Assembly: GCA_905480095.1 (NCBI GenBank)
Contig: CAJQPF010000130.1
Span: 1 to 37,383 of the forward strand
DNA length: 37,383 nt
Direction of reading: 5' to 3'
Origin: an uncultured Flavobacteriales bacterium
GTDB lineage: Bacteria > Bacteroidota > Bacteroidia > Flavobacteriales_D > Sanyastnellaceae
Made by a program: the position numbers and the translations under genes. The notes beneath the pieces are model-generated. The model was not told the DNA's origin, ran no database searches, and saw only the letters and a list, made by a program, of their open reading frames with translations. This document shows positions 9,348 to 16,433 of this stretch, piece after piece (positions within the stretch are counted from its first letter, which is position 1; the number at the start of each line of letters is the position of its first letter).

Positions 9348-9716
9348 TCATCCGCCTTTAATTAACTGTTGAACGTCTATCACAAACAGTACCGAAAAGG
9401 CAACAAATACCCCAAACACCCCAAACACAAACAACTCTCGGTGAGGTAATTTAGACACAAGATAGGTTGTGATAATCACAATGGTGAGAAGCATTTTAGC
9501 GGTTGTTGTTCCAATGACCGCTGTAGAAAATTTTATTGCAGATCCTTTTTGTGATTTAGCGACCCAGCTTCTTAGTAAAATTGTAAGCAAAGCATAGAAG
9601 GTGATTGCTGAAAACCAAATGGGTTGGCTCGCCATGTCTGAGAAAAAAGGAAGAAGGCCCCCAATCGTCACACACAAAAGAGAAACAAGCAGCGTTTTAG
9701 CAATAAATCTGTTCAT
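9348..9716 (-). CDS. AtpI-like four-helix membrane protein
   Basis: This 122-residue integral membrane protein has about four hydrophobic segments (KTLLVSLLCVTIGGLLPFF, IWFSAITFYALLTILL, TTTAKMLLTIVIITTYLV, ELFVFGVFGVFVAFSVLFVI). Size, hydropathy and position between atpZ and atpB fit the ATP synthase I-type protein that assists assembly of the c ring, but no motif proves this. An in-frame ATG at 9755 would overlap atpZ by 34 bases. I chose ATG at 9716, five bases after the atpZ stop. Confidence 0.6.
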   Translation of the reverse strand: MNRFIAKTLLVSLLCVTIGGLLPFFSDMASQPIWFSAITFYALLTILLRSWVAKSQKGSAIKFSTAVIGTTTAKMLLTIVIITTYLVSKLPHRELFVFGVFGVFVAFSVLFVIDVQQLIKGG

Positions 9717-9721
9717 GTTTT

Positions 9722-9964
9722 TTATTTGGTCTGAATGTTTCTGAGGACCGACCACATCCCTAAGGCCAAACCCAGTATGGCACCAGCAGCAGTCCCTAAT
9801 GGCTTGTCAAGTTGGAAGCGGTCGTCTATTTGCCTACCCCCAAGAGCGCCTAGGCCTATGGCTGATGCAAGTGTGGTTCCTATGCCCGCAAAGCGCAATA
9901 CGGTTTTGGTGGTTTTTAACCTCGGGGCTGACTCGCGTTGTGGGGGATTATGATCCGGCTCCAA
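9722..9964 (-). CDS. atpZ: AtpZ/AtpI family small membrane protein
   Basis: This 80-residue protein has two hydrophobic segments (about 26-45 and 57-75) around the loop GGRQIDDRFQLDKPLGTAAGAILG. This is the AtpZ/AtpI pattern of a Gly-rich first helix, a D-D-R/W-F loop and a G-rich second helix. AtpZ proteins work with AtpI in ATP synthase assembly and possibly cation transport. Its start overlaps the bactofilin gene end by 17 bases. Confidence 0.8.
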   Translation of the reverse strand: MEPDHNPPQRESAPRLKTTKTVLRFAGIGTTLASAIGLGALGGRQIDDRFQLDKPLGTAAGAILGLALGMWSVLRNIQTK

Positions 9965-10445
9965 CCGTTTGCTTTTTGTTTGAGAGAGCCTCTACTTCTG
10001 AGGGTATCCTTGAAGATTTTAACGAGGCCATTGCGTCTGCTTTAGACGCTGCTTTTTCTTCTGTCATCTTCTTGTTTTTAGGAGCCCCCATGCGGAAGGT
10101 ACCAAGTGCTTTTGCGCCCGCCTCAACTGAAAGTTGACCATAATTCAAATCGCCCTGAACAGTCGCTGACGACTTCATTGCGAGAAGTTCTAAAACCGTC
10201 ACATCTCCCTCAAGTACACCTTCGACATCACAACACAAACAGTTGACAACGCCTTTTACGACACCCTTAGGCCCTACAACTAGGCGGCCTTTGGTGGTTA
10301 GTTCGCCGGTAAATTTACCGTCAATTCTAAGGTTGCTGTCACTTTGTATTGTTCCCTCTATCACTGTGCCCTCCACAATACGGTTAATTCCGCTATCTGA
10401 GTGTGTTGCCTGTGCTCCTGTGGAACGTTTCATTGAGCCTATCAT
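9948..10445 (-). CDS. Bactofilin (polymer-forming cytoskeletal protein)
   Basis: Bactofilins assemble into nucleotide-independent filaments that locate cell-wall or motility machinery. The 165-residue protein has the right-handed beta-helix core at about residues 20-125 (IVEGTVIEGTIQSDSNLRIDG, GELTTKGRLVVGPKG, VEGVLEGDVTVLELLAMKSSATVQGDL) with the recurring G-x-hydrophobic pattern of the family. Flexible tails flank it. The start codon overlaps the stop of the sprE gene as ATGA, so translation is probably coupled to that T9SS gene. An internal Met at 10433 is an alternative start. Confidence 0.92.
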   Translation of the reverse strand: MIGSMKRSTGAQATHSDSGINRIVEGTVIEGTIQSDSNLRIDGKFTGELTTKGRLVVGPKGVVKGVVNCLCCDVEGVLEGDVTVLELLAMKSSATVQGDLNYGQLSVEAGAKALGTFRMGAPKNKKMTEEKAASKADAMASLKSSRIPSEVEALSNKKQTVGAGS

Positions 10446-13120
10446 GGTTCTTGTTTGGATTTTGTCGAAAGGTAGTGAGTGTTGAAGAAATCTACATACT
10501 CATCTAGGTCCTTGTTTTTAAAAAGTTCAATATAATTTACACTGCTTATCACAAACATGTCCAAACCGCTTGAATTTAAATCAATCAGCATCTCGCGATT
10601 TCCTGTGAAAACAGTGTAGTAATCCATGCCTTTTGATAGGTTTGAAAACGCCTTAACCAAAACTATTTGGTGGGTTCTGCTTAATAGATTGCTCGTAATT
10701 CTAAGATTTCTTGATTCAAAGAACGCGTTGTTAAAGTCTGATGCTTGGGCCTTTACCTCTGCCCCACTCCCTTTGTCTACGGGTATTAATATTGCAAAAT
10801 AGTGCTCTTTATTTGGGTCAAACACAAAGGAGTTAGCCACCTCCTCCTCTTCTTCTTTTGGTGCTTCACCTACAGAACCCAAATCCACCCCCAATTGCCT
10901 AAGTATTGAGGACGCATAAGCAGCCTCCTCTGATTCTGGACACTCCTGAAGGATTCCTTTAAGCGCATCAAAGTAGGGGGTTCTATCTCCCGTATAGCTC
11001 GTTAGCCCACCCACACATTGGGCGCGTAGGAGGTTGTATTTGCAAAGAAGTGGGTTTTCTGGCCTTTCATTAATGAGCACATCAATATCGAGAAGGGTTG
11101 ATTGATAATCTCTTGCATAATAACGTGTGAGGTATTCTTCATAAGCCAATCGCTCAAATTCATACGCTTCCTCTTCTGCGTCTAAAAAATCTGGGTTTTC
11201 GATCAGTTTGGCCCATTCGCTTCCGGGGTAGTTTTTAGTGATCTGATTTGCCCAGTACTCCGAGTTGCAAGACTCACAAAAGGGGTTTGTAAAGTTTTCG
11301 TTAATCTCTCGTTGTAAATATGTTCTGAAAAGCTGATAGGTCGCCGTGGGGTGGAAGGCGCTGCTGTCAAGTCGGTCTAGCAGGTCCTCCCAGGTCTGAA
11401 TTGCATTTTCTGGGTCTGATAGTTTCTCTCTATAATCTAAGCCAGCCATGTAGTATGCTTCTGCCAAAAGGGCCAAGGAGTTTGCTCTTTCTTCTGGCTC
11501 ACAAGGAAGGTTTGATAGCATCTCGTCAACCGTGGGAAGTGAAGCGGGATCAAACGGGTCTTTTGCCTCTTCACTTTCTGAATCCTCAAGCTCTTCTTGA
11601 TTAGAGAATAAGGCATCTATTTTATTCTCTCTTCTCCAGTGGTCCTCTAAAACCCTGTCGCCCCAGTAGTCATAGAAGTTTTGTTGTCCACTCACTCTTA
11701 ATGACCCGTTGTATGGCCAAAACATTCCCACACCCTGTGACCCCGCAGCCGAAATCGCCGCGCTGTTTGCAGCATCCCTCTCTTCTTTTTGTCTTTCTAA
11801 GTCATCAACCATGTCCTCCCAAACATTTTCAATTACTCTTCGCCTCTCATCGTCACTTAAGTCACAGAGCTCTTGAAGGCTATCCTGCTCTTCGATGATT
11901 CTAAGATTCATCACCAGGTCAGTAAGGTTGGAAGCCAGGTTTGTAACGTCTTCCTTCCGGGTGTTGTCTTCGGGCATGTGCACGAGGGCGCTGTCGTAAT
12001 ATGCTTGAGCCGTTTCATAATGAAGATCCTCCATGTGGAGGTCAGCAAGTCTTAAATAGCTCTTTCCAAGCTGGCGAGAGTTGCCTTCACTCACATAAAC
12101 TGAGGTCTCGAGGTGACTTATTCCTTCTTCTCTTTTTCTGTCCTCCAAAGCCACCTCTGCAAGCGCGTAAAACACCTGGTCGAAATATTCTGTGTTTTTA
12201 CTGTCATCGAGCATGTCTTCAAGCAACTCAATAATGGGGGCGCTATTGCCTCCCCTTCGCTCATAAGTCATCGCCTGTTGAATCTTGGATTGGAACTCCA
12301 GTTCATAGGGGGTTCTTATCTCCACGACCATTTTAAACGTTTCAATAGCCGCCTCGCTGTCGCCCATTTCTCTTAAGCATTGGGCAAGGATGAATAATGG
12401 ACGCGCTCGATCCTTCTTCTTTTTTATCTCTTTAATTGCGTCTTTAATTTGGTTGACAGCCTCCTCATAGTTTTCTTTTTGAATGTAGTATTGAGCATAC
12501 GCCAAGCCCGTGTGTATCCTCGCCTCTTGAGATGCGTCTGTATATTGCGAGGCCTTCGCAAGCATGTTGTTGGCTTTTATCAGGTTGTTTGTTCGTAGGT
12601 ATATCCTTCCCAACCAACTGTAAGACCAAGCTTGTGCGTCCGGAGTGTCAAGTGTTCTTGCAAGAAAAAGAAAAATTTCTTCTGCTTTTACAAAGTCTTC
12701 CTTCATATAATATGAACGGCCGATAACAGTATAATTGTCATCAATCCACTTGTTCATTTCAGGCCATTTCATTGGCTTTTTGTCCCTTTTTGAAGGGTTC
12801 ATTGTGTGTCGATCAACCACCTTTGAACATTTTTCAATGGCCCTCTCCATTAATGGATAAACCTGCTGAGAGGAATTCTCATCTGTGTCTAAAAATATTG
12901 GCAACACAACGTCCCAGTTGGGTTCGTGTAGGTCTATGATTTTCTTTTCTGCCTCTGCCATCGCTTCGTTGGCATAATAAAAACCATTATATCTCGCGGT
13001 GGTATTGTGGTAAACCCGATATGCTCGCCCGTCTCGTTTTGTCGTACATCCCTGTAGGACAATTGTTGTGGCAAAAAGTATAGCTAAGAGACTTAAATAT
13101 TTAGACATAAAGTGATTCAT
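10442..13120 (-). CDS. sprE: Type IX secretion / gliding motility TPR lipoprotein SprE/PorW
   Basis: This is a large periplasm-facing lipoprotein needed for type IX secretion and gliding in Bacteroidota. The N-terminus is a lipoprotein signal peptide ending in a VLQGC lipobox (lipidated Cys at residue 25 counting from ATG 13120). It is followed at once by the family's RVYHNTTARYNGFYYANEAM block. From about residue 130 to 450 there are several tetratricopeptide repeats (YSWLGRIYLRTNNLIKANNML, AGLAYAQYY-type units). The C-terminal 150 residues form a separate domain. The length, about 892, matches SprE/PorW. A TTG precedes the ATG at 13120, and ATG at 13108 is also possible. Downstream overlaps link it to the bactofilin and ATP synthase genes. 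Confidence 0.9.
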   Translation of the reverse strand: MNHFMSKYLSLLAILFATTIVLQGCTTKRDGRAYRVYHNTTARYNGFYYANEAMAEAEKKIIDLHEPNWDVVLPIFLDTDENSSQQVYPLMERAIEKCSKVVDRHTMNPSKRDKKPMKWPEMNKWIDDNYTVIGRSYYMKEDFVKAEEIFLFLARTLDTPDAQAWSYSWLGRIYLRTNNLIKANNMLAKASQYTDASQEARIHTGLAYAQYYIQKENYEEAVNQIKDAIKEIKKKKDRARPLFILAQCLREMGDSEAAIETFKMVVEIRTPYELEFQSKIQQAMTYERRGGNSAPIIELLEDMLDDSKNTEYFDQVFYALAEVALEDRKREEGISHLETSVYVSEGNSRQLGKSYLRLADLHMEDLHYETAQAYYDSALVHMPEDNTRKEDVTNLASNLTDLVMNLRIIEEQDSLQELCDLSDDERRRVIENVWEDMVDDLERQKEERDAANSAAISAAGSQGVGMFWPYNGSLRVSGQQNFYDYWGDRVLEDHWRRENKIDALFSNQEELEDSESEEAKDPFDPASLPTVDEMLSNLPCEPEERANSLALLAEAYYMAGLDYREKLSDPENAIQTWEDLLDRLDSSAFHPTATYQLFRTYLQREINENFTNPFCESCNSEYWANQITKNYPGSEWAKLIENPDFLDAEEEAYEFERLAYEEYLTRYYARDYQSTLLDIDVLINERPENPLLCKYNLLRAQCVGGLTSYTGDRTPYFDALKGILQECPESEEAAYASSILRQLGVDLGSVGEAPKEEEEEVANSFVFDPNKEHYFAILIPVDKGSGAEVKAQASDFNNAFFESRNLRITSNLLSRTHQIVLVKAFSNLSKGMDYYTVFTGNREMLIDLNSSGLDMFVISSVNYIELFKNKDLDEYVDFFNTHYLSTKSKQEP

Positions 13121-13157
13121 CAAGAGTCAACGTACGAAGTTGCTAAATTATTCGATT

Positions 13158-13189
13158 TTTGGCTTATTTCGTGAAGAACTTTACACTTG
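13158..13189 (+). promoter_or_regulatory. Candidate promoter (TTTG-N20-TACACTTG) for the M23 peptidase gene
   Basis: TTTG at 13158-13161 and TACACTTG at 13182-13189 are separated by 20 bases, the spacing of Bacteroidota -33/-7 promoters. The -7 element has one mismatch to TAnnTTTG. Transcription would begin near 13196, almost on the TTG at 13197, which favours a later start codon. Confidence 0.45.
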
Positions 13190-13196
13190 TCTATAG

Positions 13197-14093
13197 TTGG
13201 CCGATATTCGCGACGTGGCTAACAAGAAAAAAGTGAATAAAAATAAGCGGTTTTGGCGCCAGAGATTTAGGGTTGTCATTCAGGAAGAGTCAACGTTTCA
13301 TGAGCGTGGGGCATATTTTTTGTCTGGCCGAAGACTAACCGTTATTGCGCTTGGGTTTGTTTTGTCTGTGGTGGTGGTTTCATATTTAGCCATCGCGCAT
13401 ACGCCATTAACTGAACATCTTGTGCCTGGTTTTGTTGCAAATCAATACCGTGAGGATGCTGCTGCTGCGAGGCTGGATGCTGATAGCGCACTTAAGATGC
13501 TTTCTGTTCAAGAACAACATTTGAATTCCTTAAAATCGATCTTAAGGGGTGATATTCTTGTGGATAGTGTGTCTGTCGGATTAATGAGGGGCTCCGTCAA
13601 TCCTTCTGGGGATGATGTTTTGCCTACGGCGAGTAATGAAGATTTGGAGCTGAGAGAGCGTGTTGAGGGTGAAGACCGGTTTGCGCTAAGAAGGAGTGGG
13701 CCTGATGTTGCGATGGCCATCGGATTTGATTTCCAACCTGTTGGAGGGGGTGTTTCTGATGGTTTCGATCTTAGTTATGGTCACTTTGGTGTTGACCTGG
13801 AGGCTGCTGAGGGGGTTCTTGTTCACGCTGTTGATGATGGAACGGTGTTGGTCTCTGATTACACTGTTGCGCACGGATATGTGATTGCAATACAGCATCG
13901 AAATAACCGCATATCTATATATAAACACAACGCTTCTTTGTTAAAAGAGGTGGGGGAATTGGTTCAAATGGGGGACGTTATTGCCTCGGTTGGAAATAGC
14001 GGAACCCAGACCACGGGCCCTCACCTGCACTTCGAGTGGTGGGTTAACGGACAACCTATAGACCCAAGCCCATGGCTTAGAGCAGGGGGTTAA
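13197..14093 (+). CDS. M23 family metallopeptidase with single membrane anchor
   Basis: This is a lysostaphin/LytM-type peptidoglycan endopeptidase of up to 298 residues. A basic cytoplasmic N-terminus precedes one membrane segment (about 46-68) and a short coiled region (about 83-115). The M23 domain runs from about residue 190 to the end. The zinc ligands are visible as HxxxD (His196, Asp200) and HLH (276-278), with GNSGTQTTGPHLHFEWWVNGQPIDP typical. I infer a role in cell-wall remodelling. No ATG start exists: a TAG lies directly before the TTG at 13197. GTG at 13215 or 13233 are alternatives, favoured by the putative promoter. It diverges from sprE. Confidence 0.9.
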   Translation: MADIRDVANKKKVNKNKRFWRQRFRVVIQEESTFHERGAYFLSGRRLTVIALGFVLSVVVVSYLAIAHTPLTEHLVPGFVANQYREDAAAARLDADSALKMLSVQEQHLNSLKSILRGDILVDSVSVGLMRGSVNPSGDDVLPTASNEDLELRERVEGEDRFALRRSGPDVAMAIGFDFQPVGGGVSDGFDLSYGHFGVDLEAAEGVLVHAVDDGTVLVSDYTVAHGYVIAIQHRNNRISIYKHNASLLKEVGELVQMGDVIASVGNSGTQTTGPHLHFEWWVNGQPIDPSPWLRAGG

Positions 14094-14096
14094 GGT

Positions 14097-15020
14097 TTAA
14101 CCTCTTATGGAGCGAAACTTAACCATGGCGCGTAATTTATTCATGCGGTCATGCCATTCTGATTCCTGAAGAGATTCTAACCTCTTAGTGCCAAACGCTT
14201 CACACGTAAACGAGGCAAGGACAGAGCCCACAACCACAGCTTGTTTTTTTGCCTCCCATGAGGTATCACCAAGCCGAGCCAAATAGCCGATAAATCCACC
14301 CGCAAAAGTGTCTCCGGCTCCAGTGGGGTCAACGACTTTCTTAAGCGGCATTGCTGGACTGTAAAACACCTGGCCCTCCTCAAACATAATGGCCCCGTGT
14401 TCGCCTTTTTTTATTACGACTGTTTTTGGCCCCATTTTATGAACCGCCTCGGCTGCCAAGGGTAGGGTTTTAAAACCCGTAAGCTGTCTCGCCTCATCAT
14501 CGTTAATCATAAGCACATCAACCTTTGATATCACTTTTTTTAACCCATCCATCGCGATGTCCATCCAAAAATTCATCGTGTCTAAGACAATCAAGCTTGG
14601 TGTTGATTTAAGCTGCTCTATAACCGAAAGCTGAACGGTTGGGTCAAGGTTTCCAAGCATGACAAATTTCGAGTCAAGTGCGCCAGATGGTACTTTAGGC
14701 GACCACCCCTCGAGAACATTTAGTTCCGTTGTAACCGTGTCCCTTCCGATGAGGTCCTCGTGATAACTGCCTTCCCAAAAAAAACTTTTACCCCCCTTAA
14801 TTGTGACAAGACCCTCCGATCCAACGCCCCTTGACTCTAGCGTAGAAAGGAATTCTTTTGGAAAGTCCTCCCCTATTACGGAAATAAGCTCTTGCTCTCT
14901 CACAAAGTGAGACGCCGCTAAAGCGATATAACTGGCGGCGCCACCAACGACACGATCAGCCTTGCCTGATGGGGTTTCAATCGAATCAAACGCAACCGTT
15001 CCTACAGTAACTAAAGACAT
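14097..15020 (-). CDS. PfkB-family sugar/nucleoside kinase
   Basis: This 307-residue cytoplasmic kinase is of the ribokinase/PfkB fold. The N-terminal VVGGAASYIALAASHF matches the substrate-side GG motif. The C-terminal signature DPTGAGDTFAGGFIGYLARLG carries the anion hole and catalytic base (Asp237). The substrate cannot be determined: ribokinase, adenosine kinase and fructokinase share the same motifs. The stop codon lies three bases from the M23 gene's stop on the other strand, and no terminator is visible between them. Confidence 0.9.
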   Translation of the reverse strand: MSLVTVGTVAFDSIETPSGKADRVVGGAASYIALAASHFVREQELISVIGEDFPKEFLSTLESRGVGSEGLVTIKGGKSFFWEGSYHEDLIGRDTVTTELNVLEGWSPKVPSGALDSKFVMLGNLDPTVQLSVIEQLKSTPSLIVLDTMNFWMDIAMDGLKKVISKVDVLMINDDEARQLTGFKTLPLAAEAVHKMGPKTVVIKKGEHGAIMFEEGQVFYSPAMPLKKVVDPTGAGDTFAGGFIGYLARLGDTSWEAKKQAVVVGSVLASFTCEAFGTKRLESLQESEWHDRMNKLRAMVKFRSIRG

Positions 15021-15068
15021 TAGAGTGTGGTTTTAGAAAAAAAATCAATAAAAAATCAATAAGAGCAG

Positions 15069-15076
15069 CAAAAGTA
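15069..15076 (-). promoter_or_regulatory. Candidate -7 element (TACTTTTG) for the PfkB kinase gene
   Basis: The minus strand reads TACTTTTG, a full TAnnTTTG match, about 48 bases before the ATG at 15020. Its last base (15076) overlaps the first base of the -33 tetrad of the divergent tRNA-Asn promoter. No -33 match was seen. Confidence 0.45.
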
Positions 15077-15107
15077 TTGCGGAATGTGCTTCGTTGATGT
15101 ATTTTTG
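15076..15107 (+). promoter_or_regulatory. Candidate promoter (ATTG-N20-TATTTTTG) of tRNA-Asn
   Basis: ATTG at 15076-15079 and TATTTTTG at 15100-15107 are 20 bases apart. The -7 box fully matches TAnnTTTG and the -33 box matches TTG. A start near 15114 would lie just upstream of the mature tRNA. Confidence 0.65.
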
Positions 15108-15122
15108 CGCACCAATCTAAAT

Positions 15123-15199
15123 TCCTCCTTAGCTCAGCTGGTTAGAGCATCTGACTGTTAATCAGAGGGTCCTTGGTTCGAGTCCAAGAGGAGGAGCCA
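15123..15199 (+). tRNA. tRNA-Asn (anticodon GTT), CCA encoded
   Basis: The cloverleaf folds fully. The acceptor stem is TCCTCCT with AGGAGGA (15189-15195). The D arm is GCTC/GAGC, the anticodon arm TCTGA-CTGTTAA-TCAGA gives anticodon GTT, and the T arm is CTTGG-TTCGAGT-CCAAG. The discriminator base is G at 15196, followed by an encoded CCA (15197-15199). Confidence 0.97.
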
Positions 15200-15203
15200 T
15201 ATT

Positions 15204-15239
15204 AGACAAGAGGTCATTTTTGACCTCTTGTCTTTTTTT
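15204..15239 (+). terminator. Rho-independent terminator of tRNA-Asn
   Basis: A perfect 13-base stem (15204-15216 with 15221-15233, loop TTTT) is followed by a T run. It starts five bases after the tRNA CCA. Confidence 0.9.
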
Positions 15240-15450
15240 ACCACTTTTCAAAACCTTACTGGCCAACATAATAGATTCGATCTCTGGAGTGAAAATGTTG
15301 TTGCAACTCTCGAAATCAAAATTTTCGAATTTTTCGGTAAAGATGCAACCAAGAATCTTTTGTTTGGTCTTCCCGTACGAATTATCCTAATAATGAATTT
15401 TTATAATTTTTTCCATACTTTAGTTGAATAAATAATAAATTATTTTAATT

Positions 15451-15618
15451 ATGGCAGTATTAAGTTGTCCTGAATGTAAAAAAATGACCCAAAAAGGAGG
15501 TTATCAAACTTGGCAAATTGTTGTAGCTATATGCTTTTTCCCCTTGGGATTATTGGCGTTATTAGCTGACAAAAAACCAACAGTATGTAATTCATGTGGG
15601 CATACGTGGCAAGGATAG
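15451..15618 (+). CDS. 55-residue double-CxxC zinc-ribbon protein with a membrane segment (BRI3-like layout)
   Basis: This short frame begins with ATG at 15451. The protein starts MAVLSCPECKKM, has a hydrophobic stretch IVVAICFFPLGLLALLA (about residues 24-39), and ends PTVCNSCGHTWQG. Two CxxC pairs on either side of one membrane-size segment suggest a split zinc ribbon around a hairpin or single helix. The order CPxC, FFPLG(L/I)L, CxxCG is like that of the BRI3 (brain protein I3) and related families. That resemblance is from memory and is an inference. The next gene begins three bases after the stop. DNA here is far richer in A and T than the flanks. Function unknown. Confidence 0.7.
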   Translation: MAVLSCPECKKMTQKGGYQTWQIVVAICFFPLGLLALLADKKPTVCNSCGHTWQG

Positions 15619-15621
15619 GCT

Positions 15622-15950
15622 ATGTTCTCAGGTTTTACATCAAAAGAGACATCAACTAAGAGCTTGGATGAACTAAATGAGTTTTTTTTTTTCTGGGAGT
15701 TTTAGAATCAGAAAACAATTACCAAAAAAAATTTAGAAAACCCCATACCTTTTACAACCAAACAACAACTGTTGGTCTTCATACAAATTCAGAGAGCAAA
15801 ACCAGGATTAATTTTTATTACTCTTTTAGTCCTAATTTTCTTTCATGGATATTAGGTATATGTTTTTTTCCATTTGGACTTTTAATTTTTATCATCCCAA
15901 ATAAGGATAAAGACGAATTTGAACTAATGATTAATACTCATGAGTTTTAA
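15622..15950 (+). pseudogene. Small membrane-protein gene interrupted by a frame change at an 11-T run
   Basis: Reading from ATG at 15622 gives MFSGFTSKETSTKSLDELNE and then Phe codons, with a stop at 15703. A second frame opens after the T run (15682-15692) and reads LGVLESENNYQ through WILGICFFPFGLLIFIIPNK to a stop at 15948. It has no start of its own, being closed by TGA at 15678. Adding one T joins both parts into a 109-residue protein. This may be a sequencing error, a true mutation, or slippage during transcription. The hydrophobic ICFFPFGLL segment closely matches ICFFPLGLL in the upstream 55-residue protein. The end overlaps the DUF2752 gene by 11 bases. Function unknown. Confidence 0.6.
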
Positions 15951-16284
15951 AAGATTAAATTCCTTCTTGTTGATCTCGTTAATAGTGATATTCATTGAAC
16001 TAAAAGGTTCTCACATATATCACTTTTGTCTTTTTGAACAACTTTTAAACATTCATTGTCCTTTTTGTGGTATGACTAAATCATTTGAAGAAATATTAAA
16101 TCAAAATTTCTTGGATGCTTTTAAGATTAACTTTCTTTCGTACGGACTCATATTTTTCTTTTTATTGAAATTTATTTTTGAAATTTTCAAACTTGATACT
16201 CATATTCTGAAATTAAATAAAATGTTTACGTTTTTATGCTTTGTTCAGTTTATTAAATCAAATCTTATTTTAGAAACTATTTAA
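15940..16284 (+). CDS. DUF2752 family membrane protein
   Basis: This 114-residue protein has three hydrophobic stretches (about 9-22, 68-82 and 94-104). Between the first two lies HCPFCGMTKSFEEILNQNFLDAFKINFLSYG, which matches the DUF2752 pattern CPxCGMT(R/K) followed by a short amphipathic segment and a conserved Asn. The family's function is unknown. Genes of this type are often found near small TM2 or CD225-like membrane proteins, as here. The ATG overlaps the end of the preceding gene, so coupled translation is likely. The AT-rich codons match its two small neighbours, not the rest of the window. Confidence 0.8.
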   Translation: MSFKRLNSFLLISLIVIFIELKGSHIYHFCLFEQLLNIHCPFCGMTKSFEEILNQNFLDAFKINFLSYGLIFFFLLKFIFEIFKLDTHILKLNKMFTFLCFVQFIKSNLILETI

Positions 16285-16433
16285 AGATTATAGATCCACT
16301 TCCTTCACAATTAGAGGAAGTTTACACTCGTTACTTAAGTGTTTTTGAGGTGGGAGAAATGTATATCGTTCAAGGTGAGTGGATCGTCAAAAGAAGATAT
16401 TGTGTTGCAACTTTGAATAATAGGGGGAGCTTT
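16285..16433 (+). other. AT-rich spacer with an open but startless frame
   Basis: Between the DUF2752 stop and the shared terminator, one plus-strand frame stays open from about 16259 to a TAA at 16445-16447. It reads DPLPSQLEEVYTRYLSVF and then VGEMYIVQGEWIVKRRY. The only ATG is internal, near 16359. It could be a decayed gene tail or chance. I do not call a gene. Confidence 0.3.

Noticed and set aside
15228-15431. 67-codon plus-strand frame after tRNA-Asn
   Set aside because: Its TTG start lies inside the tRNA terminator stem, there is no recognisable domain, and the composition looks like AT-rich non-coding DNA.
15123-16430. tRNA-Asn as an integration site for the AT-rich island
   Set aside because: No integrase gene and no repeat of the tRNA 3' end were seen at the far side of the island, so only composition supports transfer.
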